Shown: positions 16,918 to 27,721 of the stretch, one piece after another
How the letters are laid out: each line of letters begins with the position of its first letter
Numbering within the stretch: the stretch's first letter is position 1
Origin: Sediminibacterium salmoneum NBRC 103935
GTDB lineage: Bacteria > Bacteroidota > Bacteroidia > Chitinophagales > Chitinophagaceae
Length of the DNA: 64,000 nucleotides
Assembly: GCF_000511175.1 (NCBI RefSeq)
Contig: NZ_KI866530.1
Span: forward strand, 772,001 to 836,000
Reading direction: 5' to 3'
Translations under genes and position numbers: made by a program
Notes under the pieces: model-generated
The model's input: the letters and a program-made list of their open reading frames with translations, nothing else
Told to the model about the DNA's origin: nothing
The model's database searches: none

Positions 16918-17031
16918 CAAAGACCCTTCTGCGCCTTTGGTGCATTTAGGGTTTTCCATTTTCATACTTACAAAAGCAAGCTTTTGACGTATTCAAATAG
17001 AAAACCCCGACACTTCGTGTCAGGGTCTTTG
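16918..17031. repeat. Nested inverted-repeat element beside tRNA-Leu
   Basis: CAAAGACCCT (16918-16927) is exactly complementary to AGGGTCTTTG (17022-17031). Inside it GGGTTTTC (16949-16956) pairs with GAAAACCC (17000-17007), and inside that CAAAAGC (16971-16977) faces GCTTTTG (16980-16986). The three nested arms share a centre, so the 114-bp block is one imperfect palindrome. It overlaps the tRNA-Leu terminator on its right. It could be a mobile palindromic repeat or a structured leader. Confidence 0.5.
17003..17027 (-). terminator. Terminator of tRNA-Leu
   Basis: Read leftward: CCCTGACAC-GAA-GTGTCGGGG followed by TTTTC. This is a nine-pair stem with one T-G wobble, a 3-nt loop and a short T tract, directly downstream of the tRNA 3' end. 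Confidence 0.7.
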
Positions 17032-17115
17032 TGCCCGAGACTGGATTCGAACCAGCACGCCGTTTCCAGCACCACCACCTCAAGGTGGCTTGTCTACCAA
17101 TTTCAACACCCGGGC
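17032..17115 (-). tRNA. tRNA-Leu (anticodon GAG)
   Basis: Read leftward, an 84-nt tRNA with a 7-bp acceptor stem (GCCCGGG with CTCGGGC), a D arm containing AATTGGTAGACA, an anticodon stem CCACC/GGTGG closing the loop TTGAGGT (anticodon GAG), a long variable arm typical of leucine tRNA, and a T arm with GGTTCGAATCC. CCA is not encoded. The 5' end lies 34 bp from the end of argS. Confidence 0.95.
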
Positions 17116-17148
17116 GCCTTTGCAGGCTGCAATATTAAAATATTTTTC

Positions 17149-18936
17149 TTACATCCTTTCGGGTACTTTAATACCCAGCACTTCCATTCCATTTTTTATA
17201 GTAGTGGCAGTTAATACAGACAACATAATGCGCAATTGCTGCTTGCTCTTACTTTCTGCATTGGCTATGGAATGTTCTGCATAGAAAGAACTAAAGATTT
17301 TGGCTATATTGTAAGTATAAATTGCCACTTTCGATGGATCCTGTTCTTTGGCTGCCTCCTGCAATGTTTCAGGAAACTGTTCCAGCGCTACGATCAATTC
17401 CTTTTCGAGTGGACTAAATGAATTGTCTATCGCCAGTGTAAGTTTTGAATCCTTGTTATATTGGAGTTTCCGGAGTATACTGCTGATACGGGCATAAGTA
17501 TACTGAATAAATGGCCCGGTAAATCCATGGAAATCGATGCTTTCTTCCGGATTAAATATCATTTTTTTCTTTGGATCTACGCGCAATAAGAAAAACTTTA
17601 ATGCACCCAATCCAATGGTATCATATAAAGCCACTCTTTCTTCTTCTGTAAAATCATTCACTTTACCCAGTTCTTCTGTTTTTTCACGGGCAATGCGAAT
17701 CATTTCGTCTACCAGGTCATCTGCATCCACTACCGTGCCTTCCCGGCTTTTCATTTTTCCGGTTGGCAATTCTACCATTCCATAACTTAAGTGATATATT
17801 CCATCCGCTGAAGGCAATTGTAGCTTCTGACAAATCAGTTTCAATACTTTAAAATGATAATTCTGCTCGTCGCCCACAACATAAATACTCTGCTGGGCAT
17901 TGAATTCCTTTTGCTTTTGCTCAGCCAGTCCTATATCCTGTGTAATATAAACTGATGTGCCGTCTTTTCTTCTTACCAGTTTTTCATCTAAACCATCGCC
18001 GGTTAAATCAATCCAAACACTCTGATCTTCTTTCTGGTAAAATACATTCTGGTTAAGCCCCTTATCTACCAGATCCTTGCCTAATAAATACGTGTTACTC
18101 TCATAATAAATTTTATCAAAGTCGGTTCCGATTCTCTTGTAAGTAGTGTCAAAACCTTCATAAACCCAACCATTCATCTCTTTCCACAACTGAATTACAT
18201 CTGGCTTTCCTGCTTCCCAATCCAATAACATTTGCTGAGCTTCTTTCATGATGGGAGCTTCCTTCTCTGCCAGTTCTTCAGATAGCCCTTTCGCCTTCAG
18301 TTCTGCAATTTCCGACTTATAGGCATCATTGAATTTTACATAGTAATCCCCTACAAAATGATCGCCTTTCATACCTGTACATGCTGGAGTCGCTCCATTC
18401 GCATAGCGTTGCCAGGCAATCATACTTTTACATATATGTATTCCACGATCATTTACAATACAGGTTTTTACAACCTCATTTCCGGTTGCTTTTAAAATTT
18501 CTGCAATGCTTCTTCCGAGGAAATTATTTCTTAAGTGGCCAAGATGCAGGGGCTTATTGGTATTAGGAGAGGAGTATTCAACCATTACCTTATTCCCATT
18601 AAGCGGAGCAAAACCATAGCAGGCATTGGAATAGCTACTCAATAGCTTTTCAGACCAGTATGTTTCGGGAATGGTCAGGTTCAGAAAGCCTTTAACCAGG
18701 TTGTAGCCGGAGAATAGAGTGGGATGGTTGCTAACCAAAAAATCTCCCAGTTCTTTACCCAACTGTTCCGGTGATTTTTTGAGTGTTTTTACAAAAGCAA
18801 ACAAAACCACTGTATAATCCCCTTCAAACTCAGGTTTGGTTTGATTTACCAGTACCTGCTCGGGAAGCACAGATGCTCCATAAAGTGCCTGTATACTGCT
18901 GGCAGCTGCCTGTTTTATTTGATTGACCACACTCAT
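17149..18936 (-). CDS. argS: Arginyl-tRNA synthetase
   Basis: A 595-residue class I synthetase that charges tRNA-Arg. The HIGH-type motif is seen as HLGHLRN near residue 130 and the KMSKS-type loop as KMKSREG near residue 395. The N-terminal add-1 domain and the C-terminal DALR anticodon-binding domain (residues about 475-595) are both present and it ends with the family-typical VPERM. The frame extends to a TTG at 18960, but ATG at 18936 is better because a -7 promoter box lies at 18958-18965. tRNA-Leu is directly downstream. Confidence 0.96.
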   Translation of the reverse strand: MSVVNQIKQAAASSIQALYGASVLPEQVLVNQTKPEFEGDYTVVLFAFVKTLKKSPEQLGKELGDFLVSNHPTLFSGYNLVKGFLNLTIPETYWSEKLLSSYSNACYGFAPLNGNKVMVEYSSPNTNKPLHLGHLRNNFLGRSIAEILKATGNEVVKTCIVNDRGIHICKSMIAWQRYANGATPACTGMKGDHFVGDYYVKFNDAYKSEIAELKAKGLSEELAEKEAPIMKEAQQMLLDWEAGKPDVIQLWKEMNGWVYEGFDTTYKRIGTDFDKIYYESNTYLLGKDLVDKGLNQNVFYQKEDQSVWIDLTGDGLDEKLVRRKDGTSVYITQDIGLAEQKQKEFNAQQSIYVVGDEQNYHFKVLKLICQKLQLPSADGIYHLSYGMVELPTGKMKSREGTVVDADDLVDEMIRIAREKTEELGKVNDFTEEERVALYDTIGLGALKFFLLRVDPKKKMIFNPEESIDFHGFTGPFIQYTYARISSILRKLQYNKDSKLTLAIDNSFSPLEKELIVALEQFPETLQEAAKEQDPSKVAIYTYNIAKIFSSFYAEHSIANAESKSKQQLRIMLSVLTATTIKNGMEVLGIKVPERM

Positions 18937-18957
18937 AATCTTAACAATTTCGGGATG

Positions 18958-18965
18958 CAAAACTA
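18958..18965 (-). promoter_or_regulatory. -7 promoter element of argS
   Basis: Read leftward TAGTTTTG, a full match to TAnnTTTG, 21 nt before the ATG at 18936. It rules out the TTG at 18960 as start. No TTG at the correct -33 distance is seen. Confidence 0.5.
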
Positions 18966-18995
18966 ACTATTTATCAACTACCTTCGCGCTCCGTT

Positions 18996-19496
18996 ATGCA
19001 AAAGCTGCACAAATTCGTTAGTGGATTTATTCTACAGGTAGTTGACTGGTTTTATCCCTTGTTCAGCAGATTCATGCCAAAACAAACCTATCGCTATGCA
19101 GCCTGTGGTGGTTTTAATACGGTGCTGGATATTGGACTTTTCTTTATTGCATACAATTATATATTAGACAAATCGGGGGTACAATTGTATTCGTTAACGG
19201 TCAGTCCGCATATTGCCTCTTTTATTTTGAGTTTTATCATCACCTTTCCCACCGGATTTTACCTAAGCCGTTATGTAGTTTTTCAGCAAACCAGTGTTAC
19301 CAAACGTGCCCAGCTGGCTAAGTATTTTCTGGTTGTTTTTGGATGTATACTGCTGAATTATATCTTTTTAAAAATATTTGTAGACAGTTTTGGCTGGTAT
19401 CCAACTCCCTCCAAAATACTAACTACCGTATTTGTGGTTTTATTCAGTTATTTCTCTCAAAAGAACTTTACGTTCAAGGCCAGACAGCTACAATAA
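18996..19496 (+). CDS. GtrA family membrane protein
   Basis: A 166-residue protein with four hydrophobic helices (about residues 30-52, 68-90, 105-125 and 135-155), the GtrA/DPMS fold. PTGFYLSRYVVF near residue 90 is the conserved central segment. GtrA proteins are thought to help flip polyprenyl-linked sugars or to partner glycosyltransferases in surface polysaccharide synthesis. No glycosyltransferase is adjacent. It is divergent from argS; TACCTTCG at 18979-18986 is a weak candidate -7 box. Confidence 0.85.
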   Translation: MQKLHKFVSGFILQVVDWFYPLFSRFMPKQTYRYAACGGFNTVLDIGLFFIAYNYILDKSGVQLYSLTVSPHIASFILSFIITFPTGFYLSRYVVFQQTSVTKRAQLAKYFLVVFGCILLNYIFLKIFVDSFGWYPTPSKILTTVFVVLFSYFSQKNFTFKARQLQ

Positions 19497-19628
19497 GGCC
19501 CTTTTTACGCTAAAATGTCTATATAATCCTGTTTAATACGACGATTTGGTAGTGAATCTGACAATTTTGCACTTAACTGACCCGTGGCATAATCATTGAA
19601 TATTCTTCTGCAATTGAAAACATATATT

Positions 19629-21530
19629 ATGGCAAAAATTATTGGAATAGACCTCGGAACCACCAACAGCTGTGTATCCGTAATGGAAGGTAACGAACCT
19701 GTAGTCATTGCAAATGACGAAGGACGCCGCACTACTCCTTCAATAGTAGCATTTTTAAAGAATGGCGAACGCAAAGTGGGAGATCCTGCAAAAAGACAGG
19801 CTATCACCAATCCTCAAAACACTATTACCAGTGTTAAACGTTTTATGGGTCGTCGTTACGATGAAGTAACCGAAGAAATCAGCCACTGGAGCTATCAGGT
19901 AGCCAAAGGCGATAACAATACCGTGCGTGTACAGATCGAAGACCGTATGTACACTCCTCAGGAAATTTCTGCGATGATTTTGCAGAAAATGAAAAAAACA
20001 GCAGAAGACTATCTGGGTCATGAAGTAAATGAAGCGGTAATTACCGTTCCGGCTTACTTTAATGATGCACAGCGTCAGGCAACCAAGGAAGCTGGTGAAA
20101 TTGCAGGCCTTAATGTTAGAAGAATTGTAAACGAACCAACAGCTGCTGCCCTTGCTTATGGATTAGACAAGAAGAATGCAGACCAGAAGATTGCTGTATT
20201 CGATTTGGGCGGTGGTACTTTTGATATCTCTATTCTTGAACTGGGAGATGGGGTATTTGAAGTGAAATCTACCAATGGAGACACTCATTTGGGTGGAGAT
20301 GATTTTGATAAAGTGATCATGGATTGGTTGGCAGACGAGTTCAAAGCACAGGAAGGAATCGACTTGCGTAAAGATCCGATGGCTTTGCAGCGTTTGAAAG
20401 AAGCTTCTGAAAAAGCGAAAGTAGAATTAAGTTCTTCTTCTGAAACTGAAATCAATCTTCCTTATATCACTGCTGTGGACGGAGTTCCAAAGCACCTGGT
20501 TTTAAAATTATCCAGAGCAAAATTTGAGCAGTTGGCCGATACTTTATTTGCCCGTTGTTTAAAGCCTTGTGAAGCTGCATTGAAAGATGCCGGATATTCA
20601 ACTTCTCAGATTGACGAAGTAATCTTAGTAGGTGGTTCAACCCGTATTCCTAAGGTTCAGGAAATTGTAGAAAAATTCTTTGGTAAGAAACCCAACAGAA
20701 GTGTGAATCCGGATGAAGTGGTTGCCTTAGGTGCTGCTATTCAGGGTGCTGTTCTTACTGGTGAGGTAAAAGATGTGTTGTTATTGGATGTTACTCCTTT
20801 AAGCCTTGGAATTGAAACCATGGGCGGTGTAATGACTACCATGATTGCAGCTAATACCACTATTCCTACCAAGAAAACAGAAGTGTACTCAACAGCTAGT
20901 GATAACCAGCCAGGTGTACAGATTCATGTACTTCAGGGCGAGCGACCAATGGCCAATCAGAATAAGAGCCTGGGTATGTTTAACCTGGATGGTATTCCGC
21001 CAGCGCCAAGAGGCGTACCTCAGATTGAAGTTACTTTTGACATTGACGCCAACGGTTTGTTGAATGTAAGTGCAAAAGACAAGGGAACGGGTAAAGAACA
21101 AAAAATCAGAATTGAAGCGGGTAGTGGCTTAAGCAAAGAAGAAGTTGAAAAAATGAAAGCTGAAGCAAAAGCCAACGAAGCAGCTGATAACGAAGCCAGA
21201 ACCCGTGTTGAAAAACTAAACCAGGCTGATAGCTTGATTTTCCAAACAGAAAAACAATTTAAAGAGTTTGGAGACAAAATTCCTGCAGATAAAAAAGGTG
21301 CTATTGAAACTGCATTAAGCAAACTGAAGGAAGCGCATAAAAACCAGGATATCCCTGCAGTGGATGCAGCTATGGCTGAAATGAATACTGCATGGACAGC
21401 TGCAAGCGAAGATATCTACAAAGCACAGCAGGAAGCAGGTGCTCAGCCAGGTGCTGATGCCGGAGCTGCCAGTGGTGATGCTACAAAATCAGATACCGTT
21501 GAAGACGCACAATTTGAAGAAGTAAAATAA
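19629..21530 (+). CDS. dnaK: Molecular chaperone DnaK (Hsp70)
   Basis: A 633-residue Hsp70. The N-terminal ATPase domain begins [18 protein letters not shown] and contains [14 protein letters not shown]; the linker [15 protein letters not shown] leads to the substrate-binding domain, and the C-terminal lid ends with an Ala/Gly-rich tail and the family-typical EEVK. ATG at 19629 gives the standard [14 protein letters not shown] start; the frame reads eleven codons further upstream but without family support. dnaJ and grpE are not adjacent. A strong terminator follows. Confidence 0.98.
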   Translation: MAKIIGIDLGTTNSCVSVMEGNEPVVIANDEGRRTTPSIVAFLKNGERKVGDPAKRQAITNPQNTITSVKRFMGRRYDEVTEEISHWSYQVAKGDNNTVRVQIEDRMYTPQEISAMILQKMKKTAEDYLGHEVNEAVITVPAYFNDAQRQATKEAGEIAGLNVRRIVNEPTAAALAYGLDKKNADQKIAVFDLGGGTFDISILELGDGVFEVKSTNGDTHLGGDDFDKVIMDWLADEFKAQEGIDLRKDPMALQRLKEASEKAKVELSSSSETEINLPYITAVDGVPKHLVLKLSRAKFEQLADTLFARCLKPCEAALKDAGYSTSQIDEVILVGGSTRIPKVQEIVEKFFGKKPNRSVNPDEVVALGAAIQGAVLTGEVKDVLLLDVTPLSLGIETMGGVMTTMIAANTTIPTKKTEVYSTASDNQPGVQIHVLQGERPMANQNKSLGMFNLDGIPPAPRGVPQIEVTFDIDANGLLNVSAKDKGTGKEQKIRIEAGSGLSKEEVEKMKAEAKANEAADNEARTRVEKLNQADSLIFQTEKQFKEFGDKIPADKKGAIETALSKLKEAHKNQDIPAVDAAMAEMNTAWTAASEDIYKAQQEAGAQPGADAGAASGDATKSDTVEDAQFEEVK

Positions 21531-21550
21531 CGATACTGTTATACAATACA

Positions 21551-21580
21551 AAAGCCCTGAGTTTACTCGGGGCTTTTTCT
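21551..21580 (+). terminator. Rho-independent terminator of dnaK
   Basis: AGCCCTGAG-TTTA-CTCGGGGCT followed by TTTTCTTTT; a nine-pair stem with one mismatch-like wobble and a T-rich tail, about 20 bp after the dnaK stop. Confidence 0.85.
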
Positions 21581-21632
21581 TTTATTTAATTCAGCATTAA
21601 TGCCAATTGAAGCGATTCGGATAATATAAGCG

Positions 21633-23561
21633 CTATCGGAGAATAACAGTACCCAGTTGTTTGGTTATAGCAATTTCAAACTCTTTCAGTTGCTTGTGTA
21701 GTTCTATTAGTTTTAACTGCTCTTCAAATGAAGCTGTTTCCATATCCCGCTGATTTTGCTCGAACATTTTTTTGATCTTTCTGAGTTTGAAATAATTCAG
21801 ACTCATTTCGGTATCTGGTATAGAAACATCCTTATTCACAATATTCATATTGGGCAATATTTCATCCCAACGGTTGCTCAATTCAAACGGAAACAAAGAA
21901 ATATTTATCAGTAGTTCACGAATAGATGAGTCATCATGATACAACATGGTTTTTGTAGTAGGCTCAAGGCCTTTGTTGTATGCCTCTTTGTACAAGTCTA
22001 TCAGCTTTTCATAGGTTGGATTCTCAATAGGGTAGTTCTCTAGTTCTTCAAATATGTATGCAGCAATGGTTCGGGTTTCATCATAAGGTTTCAGCCCATA
22101 CTCATATAAAACACGAACTACATTTTTCTCTACCTGATCGTCCTGTTGCAGTAATAATTGCCCTTCATCTATATCCCTGTTGGGCTGCATAGAATCCTGA
22201 TGTATAAAATCAGCCTCTTCAAAAGGGAGCTTTTTTTCTTCCTTGGCAATTTTGTCTCTCTTGAATTTATTTACCAGATTGGTAAAGCCCGCTTCGTCAA
22301 TTTTTAATAAGGAAGCACACTGTTTTATATAATCCTGTTGTCTGGTAAAATCTTCCGCCCGACTTATTTTACTGAGCGTTTCTGCAATCTGATTTACAAT
22401 GCCACTTTTTTTATTGATATCATTTCCCGCTTCTTTCAACAACACTTCCAGCTGAAAAAGGATAAAATCTTTTTTGGAAGCTGCAATAAATGCATTGAAT
22501 GCAGTGGCCCCAACTTTGTTTACATAACTATCCGGATCTTCTCCGTCGGGAATCAATACCAGCTTTACGTCGAGGCCTTCCTCTACAGCCAGATCCAATC
22601 CCCGAAGGGCCGCTTTAATACCTGCTGCATCGCCATCGTAAATAATGGTTAAATTATTGGTGTACTTTTTTATTAATCTTAGTTGATCAATGGTAAGGGA
22701 TGTTCCACCGGATGCTACCACATTTTCTATGCCCGCCTGATGCAGACTTACCACATCTGTATAACCTTCTACCAGTAAACACTCTTTGGCTTTGTCGATG
22801 GCTTGTCTGGCAAAATAAGAACCGTATAAAATCTTGCTCTTGCTATAAACTTCGTTTTCCGGGGTATTGATATACTTGGGCGCTTTATCGGCCTTGCCAA
22901 TTACCCTTGCACCGAACCCGATAATCTTTCCGGTATTATTATGAATGGGGAAAATGATACGGCCTCTGTAATTATCTACCAGTTCTTCGTTGCGAAATGC
23001 CACGAGTCCGGTCTTGGGCAATAAATCTTTGTTGAATTGATTTTGTAAGAGGGCAGCAGTTAAAGCATCTTTTGTAGAGGGATTATAACCGATCTGGAAT
23101 TTCTGCAGCACTTCTTCACGGAAGCCCCGTTCTTTTAAATAAGAGCCGGCAATCATCTGTCCTTCTTCGGAATGAAACAATTGCTCTGTGAAAAACTTCT
23201 GAGCAAAGGTGTTGATGGCATGCAGGCTTTCCGATACCTGTTGTTGCTGAACTTGTTCGGGGGTTCGCTGGGTTTCCTCTATCTCTACGTTATATCGATG
23301 CGCCAGCCATTTCAGGGCTTCAACATAACTGTATTTTTCATGTTCCATCAAGAAAGTGATAGTATTACCACTCTTGCCGCAACCAAAACATTTATAGATT
23401 TCCTTTACGGGAGATACGGTAAAGGAAGGAGATTTCTCTCCATGAAAAGGGCATAATCCCAGATAATTGGTTCCCCTTTTCTTCAGTTTTACAAATTCCC
23501 CTATCACATCAATGATGTCGATTCTGCTGGTAATTTGCTGTTTGGTCTGTTCAGATATCAT
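21633..23561 (-). CDS. dnaG: DNA primase DnaG
   Basis: A 642-residue primase that makes RNA primers for replication. Near the N-terminus CPFHGEKSPSFTVSP plus KCFGCG forms the CHCC zinc finger. The TOPRIM core is visible as LLVEGYTDVVSLHQAG (residues about 260-275) and IYDGDAAGIKAALRG (about 306-320). The C-terminal ~180 residues should bind the replicative helicase. Length is usual. It converges with dnaK and is divergent from the DeoR gene. Confidence 0.97.
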   Translation of the reverse strand: MISEQTKQQITSRIDIIDVIGEFVKLKKRGTNYLGLCPFHGEKSPSFTVSPVKEIYKCFGCGKSGNTITFLMEHEKYSYVEALKWLAHRYNVEIEETQRTPEQVQQQQVSESLHAINTFAQKFFTEQLFHSEEGQMIAGSYLKERGFREEVLQKFQIGYNPSTKDALTAALLQNQFNKDLLPKTGLVAFRNEELVDNYRGRIIFPIHNNTGKIIGFGARVIGKADKAPKYINTPENEVYSKSKILYGSYFARQAIDKAKECLLVEGYTDVVSLHQAGIENVVASGGTSLTIDQLRLIKKYTNNLTIIYDGDAAGIKAALRGLDLAVEEGLDVKLVLIPDGEDPDSYVNKVGATAFNAFIAASKKDFILFQLEVLLKEAGNDINKKSGIVNQIAETLSKISRAEDFTRQQDYIKQCASLLKIDEAGFTNLVNKFKRDKIAKEEKKLPFEEADFIHQDSMQPNRDIDEGQLLLQQDDQVEKNVVRVLYEYGLKPYDETRTIAAYIFEELENYPIENPTYEKLIDLYKEAYNKGLEPTTKTMLYHDDSSIRELLINISLFPFELSNRWDEILPNMNIVNKDVSIPDTEMSLNYFKLRKIKKMFEQNQRDMETASFEEQLKLIELHKQLKEFEIAITKQLGTVILR

Positions 23562-23647
23562 ATTGAATGGGTAAAATTAAGCAAGCCAAGGCGTACGTTC
23601 TAAAAAAAATATTTGCGTGATTTTGCAGGAACTTGTTAATTTTAAAG

Positions 23648-24395
23648 ATGTTAAAAAAAGAACGTCAGGCGTATATCATTCAGCAAATCAACATTCATAA
23701 TAAAGTATTGTCATCTGATTTATGTGTTCAATTAGATGTTTCGGAAGATACTGTCCGCAGAGACCTGCAAGAGTTAGCGGAAGAAGGTAAGCTGATAAAA
23801 GTACACGGAGGCGCACTGGCCAAATCTTTCCATTTCACAATTGAAAGTCAGCAAGTCTACTCCTTGCCTGAAGAAAAAAATTATTGCGCACAAAGCCATT
23901 GACCTGATTAAAGATGGTATGCTGGTGGTTATTTCAGGCGGAACCACCATGCGCGAACTGGTGAATATGCTCCCCCCGGACCTGAATGTTACTTTCGTAA
24001 CCACCAATGTTCCCATTGCACTGGAACTGCTGGAACATCCGAATGCAGAAGTAATTTTCCTGGGAAACAAACTATTGAAAAGTGCTCAAATGGCCGTAGG
24101 AGCAGAAGCGGTACAAAGACTAGGACAACTCAAAGCCGATTTATGCTTATTAGGAACCAATAGCATTGATCTTCAGATGGGGATTACCGACCTGGAATGG
24201 GAAATCATAGAAGTTAAAAAAGCCATGATTGCCTGTGCCCAGAAAACCGTATCCCTGGCTATTTCTGAAAAATTGAATTCTATCCAGCGTTTACAGGTCT
24301 GTCCTTTAGACCAGGTGGATATTTTAATTACAGAACTGGATCCTTCCAATGAGAAATTACAACCCTACGCTAAGCGTGGTTTAACTATTTTATAA
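23648..24395 (+). pseudogene. DeoR-family transcriptional regulator, frameshifted
   Basis: Two overlapping frames make one DeoR/GlpR-type repressor of 248 residues. The first has the helix-turn-helix (VLSSDLCVQLDVSEDTVRRD, then KVHGGAL). The second is the sugar-phosphate isomerase-like sensor domain, with GGTTMRELVNML and LGTNSIDLQMGITD. They join if one A is removed from the seven-A run at 23874-23880, giving PEEKIIAHKA across the junction. As read, the first frame stops at 23902 and the regulator would be unable to sense its ligand. ATG at 23648 gives MLKKERQ, the usual start. It lies 182 bp before susC on the same strand and may control the SusC/SusD locus; that is inferred. Confidence 0.85.
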
Positions 24396-24576
24396 TTCCT
24401 TTAATGGTGTCACTTTAATTCCCGCAAAAAAATGTGCAATTATTTGCAGTCATTTTTGTGGTTTTAACAGATGATTAACCATATATTTACTTCCTTATTT
24501 ATATTGACTAACGAAATGCTTCAATTTTTGCAGCTTTATGCAACAAATTGCTGTCTATGAAACAAACACTGTAGTT

Positions 24577-27500
24577 ATGAGAAAACTCGCTTATGTCTGG
24601 AGAATTGCATTTTTGCTATTCTTCCTGGTGATGAAAGTCTCTGCACAGGATATTACCGTTACAGGTAATGTTTCCGATTTAGAAAAAGGCTCTCCTTTGG
24701 AATCGGTTTCTATCCGTGTAGTAGGCAAATCCACAGCCACCAAAACTGATGCCCGTGGTAATTTTACCATTAAAGCCGCTAAAGGTCAGGTGCTATTAAT
24801 TACTTCCCTTGGATATGAAACCCAACGGGTAGGGGTTAAAGATGATCAAAAGATGATCGTTCGCCTGAAAGCAGAATCTTCCGAACTGGAAGATGTTGTA
24901 GTGGTAGCCATGGACCAGAAGAGAAAGCCCAGAGAATTGGGTTATTCTACTCAACAGGTTAAGGGTGCAGAATTACAGGAAACACAGCGTGATAACTTTG
25001 TAAACAGTTTACAGGGAAGAGTAGCGGGTTTAACCGTTAACCCAACTTCCGGAACCGTGGGCGCTTCTTCTCAGATTGTATTGCGTGGTTTTAACTCTCT
25101 GTCTTTAAGCAACCAGCCTTTGTTTGTGGTAGATGGTGTTATCATGGATAACTCTTCTTTTGACGAAACTTCTGATGGAGGTAGAAGTGTAGGTTTGGCT
25201 TCTGACAGACCCAACAGAGGAAGTGACTACACCAACCGTATTTCCGACTTGAACCCTAACGATATTGAGAACGTAACTGTTCTAAAAGGACCTGAGGCAA
25301 CTGCGCTATACGGTAGCCAGGCAAGTTCGGGTGCCATTGTAATCACTACCAGAAAAGCAAAGACCAGCAAATTGGCTGTTCAATATGACAATTCTTTTAG
25401 AGTGCAGGTGTTGAACAGATTCCCACCCATGTTTGATGGCTATACCAACGGTACCAATAATCAACCGAGTAATATCTTTCGATATTTTGGTCCGGCTTAT
25501 CCTTCAGGAACCAGATTGTATGACAATATTGGAGCTTTCTTCAGAAATGGTAAATCACAAACCCATAACCTGGGGGTAGACTTCGGAATCAAAAAGTCAA
25601 TTTTCCGTTTTTCTGCTTCTTATTTAAAACAAGAAGGGGTTGTGCCTAACAACGATCAGGAAAAAATCAACCTTAGCTTACGTAACACTACCAAGATTGG
25701 TAAGTGGATTGAAATTACTCCTTCTATTGCCTATACCAGAACCAATACCGCAAAAGTATTGCGCTCCGCAGGTGGTTACTTGATTGGTTTGATGCAATTC
25801 CCCAATACAGTAGATGTTAGCAAATTTGAAGACGATGGCGGTAACAAATTACCTTTGTTCTCTGCCAATGCCAATGCAGAAGTAGACAACCCATTATGGA
25901 ATGTTCAGAACAACAGAGGCCGCGATCAGACAGACCGCTTATTTACCTCTTTGGGTATTAACCTGAATCCAACCAGCTGGTTAAGCATCACTGGTCGATT
26001 TGGATATGATACTTATAAGACCATTGGTTATCAGAATTACCATCCACAATCTTTCTTTGTAACAACTGCCTTAAGAGGTTCACAAGACAACTTCTGGAAC
26101 ACCTATAAAGGATATAACCATACCATTAACGCTACTGCCAAGAAAACCTTTGGCGATTTCAGTGTACGTGCCATGGCAGGTACCATGTGGCAGGATTACA
26201 GGACTGAAGTGTATGCCGTAAGTGGAAACAATGTTGCTGATCCTAACAGAACCGACTCTAATAATACTGCACCAAATACTAGAGTTCGTTTGTTAAGAAA
26301 TAATTATGGAGAACCCAATTTACGTGTAATCAGACAGATTGCTTACTTCGGTGAATTGGCATTGAGTTATAAGAATTTATTGTTCTTTAACTATTCTCAC
26401 CGTTTTGAATCTGCTTCTACTTTACCGGCTGCTAACAGAAACTATAACTATCCTGGTTTAAGTTTAAGTGCAATCATGACTGATATCTTACCCGGTTTGA
26501 AGAAGGGTGGTGTGTTGAATTACTGGAAATTGCGGGGATCTATGGCGAATACTGCCAGACTGAATTCTGCTTATTCAACACAATCGGTATTTGTAAACAA
26601 CTTTGGTAGTGCAAACGGACCTGCATATTCCTATGGCTTTACCAATAATAATGCAGATTTAAAACCTGAGCGTCAGAGTACTTATGAAATTGGTACTGAG
26701 TTTAAATTTTTCAAAAACAGGTTGAGTGTAGATGCAACCTATTACAACACCTTAACAAAAGGACAAATAGTTGAAAACTTCAGATTGAGCTATGCAACGG
26801 GATTTGTACTAAATACCCAGAATGCAGCCAGCACCAGAAACGAAGGTGTTGAAATTGCCATTGATTATCAGGTTACACAGAAAAAAGACTTTGGATGGAA
26901 TGTTCGTTTGAACTTCAACAAAATGTGGAATGCTGTTGTTGCTTTCCCTCCAAATGTCTCTGAATTTTATATTTCTGATACCTGGCTTTACGGTAATGCA
27001 CGTGCAAGTATTTTAGGAGTAGGTAGTCCAACAACAGGTATTGCATCTTATGGCTACGCGAGAAACAATGCAGGCCAAATCTTAATCAACCCATCTACAG
27101 GTCTTCCTTCTTCAGATAATGTCTTTAAACTAAGAGGCGATCGTAATCCTGCATTTTCATTGGGAATTCAAAACTCCTTTCGCTATAAAAACTGGCGTTT
27201 GAGTTTCCTTTGGGATTTGAAAATTGGTGGAGATATCTTCAATGCTACGAAATGATGTTGACAGGTATTGGACGCAGTAACAGAACCATTGATCGTTTTG
27301 TGCCACGAGTAATAGACGGGGTATTGAATGATGGTTTTGCCAACTCAGCCAACCCTACCAAAAACACTATTTCTGTAATTCCAGGATACAATGATGCTTA
27401 TTATACAGCCTCAGCAATGCCAGAGGAAGCATTCATCCAGAAAAACGTAAACTGGTTAAGAATGCGTGATATCACTTTGAGTTATTCATTAACTGAACGT

Positions 27501-27704
27501 GCATTGAGAAATCTGAATGGCATTAAATCTGCCAGTGTTTTCATCACTGGTAACGATTTATTCCTGATCACCAACTATATGGGTGCTGATCCACAGGTTA
27601 GTGGTAATACAGCAGCCACCAGAGGGGTTGGTGCTTTTGGTTTCGACTATGGAACATTGGCCACACCTATTGGAGTAAACTTTGGTGTAAGAGTAGGATT
27701 TTAA
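24577..27704 (+). pseudogene. SusC/RagA-type TonB-linked outer-membrane transporter, frameshifted
   Basis: A SusC-like transporter of 1042 residues if repaired. It has a signal peptide (to about VSAQ), a carboxypeptidase-like domain (GNVSDLEKGSPLESVSIRV), the TonB plug (DNFVNSLQGRVAGLTV, LKGPEATALYGSQASSGAI) and a long barrel. The frame breaks at 27249-27255: NAT is followed by AAA TGA. Adding one G (ACGGAAATG) continues into EMMLTGIGRSNRTID and the normal C-terminus ending at 27704. As read it lacks the last 150 residues, which include the closing strands. It takes up a large or complex nutrient together with the SusD-like lipoprotein directly downstream; substrate unknown. ATG at 24577 gives the best signal peptide. 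Confidence 0.88.
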
Positions 27705-27721
27705 TTTCAAAAACAGTGAAC

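Noticed and set aside
27210..27704. An independent small gene after susC
   Set aside because: Its sequence is the standard C-terminal part of a SusC barrel and its first residues are an out-of-frame reading.
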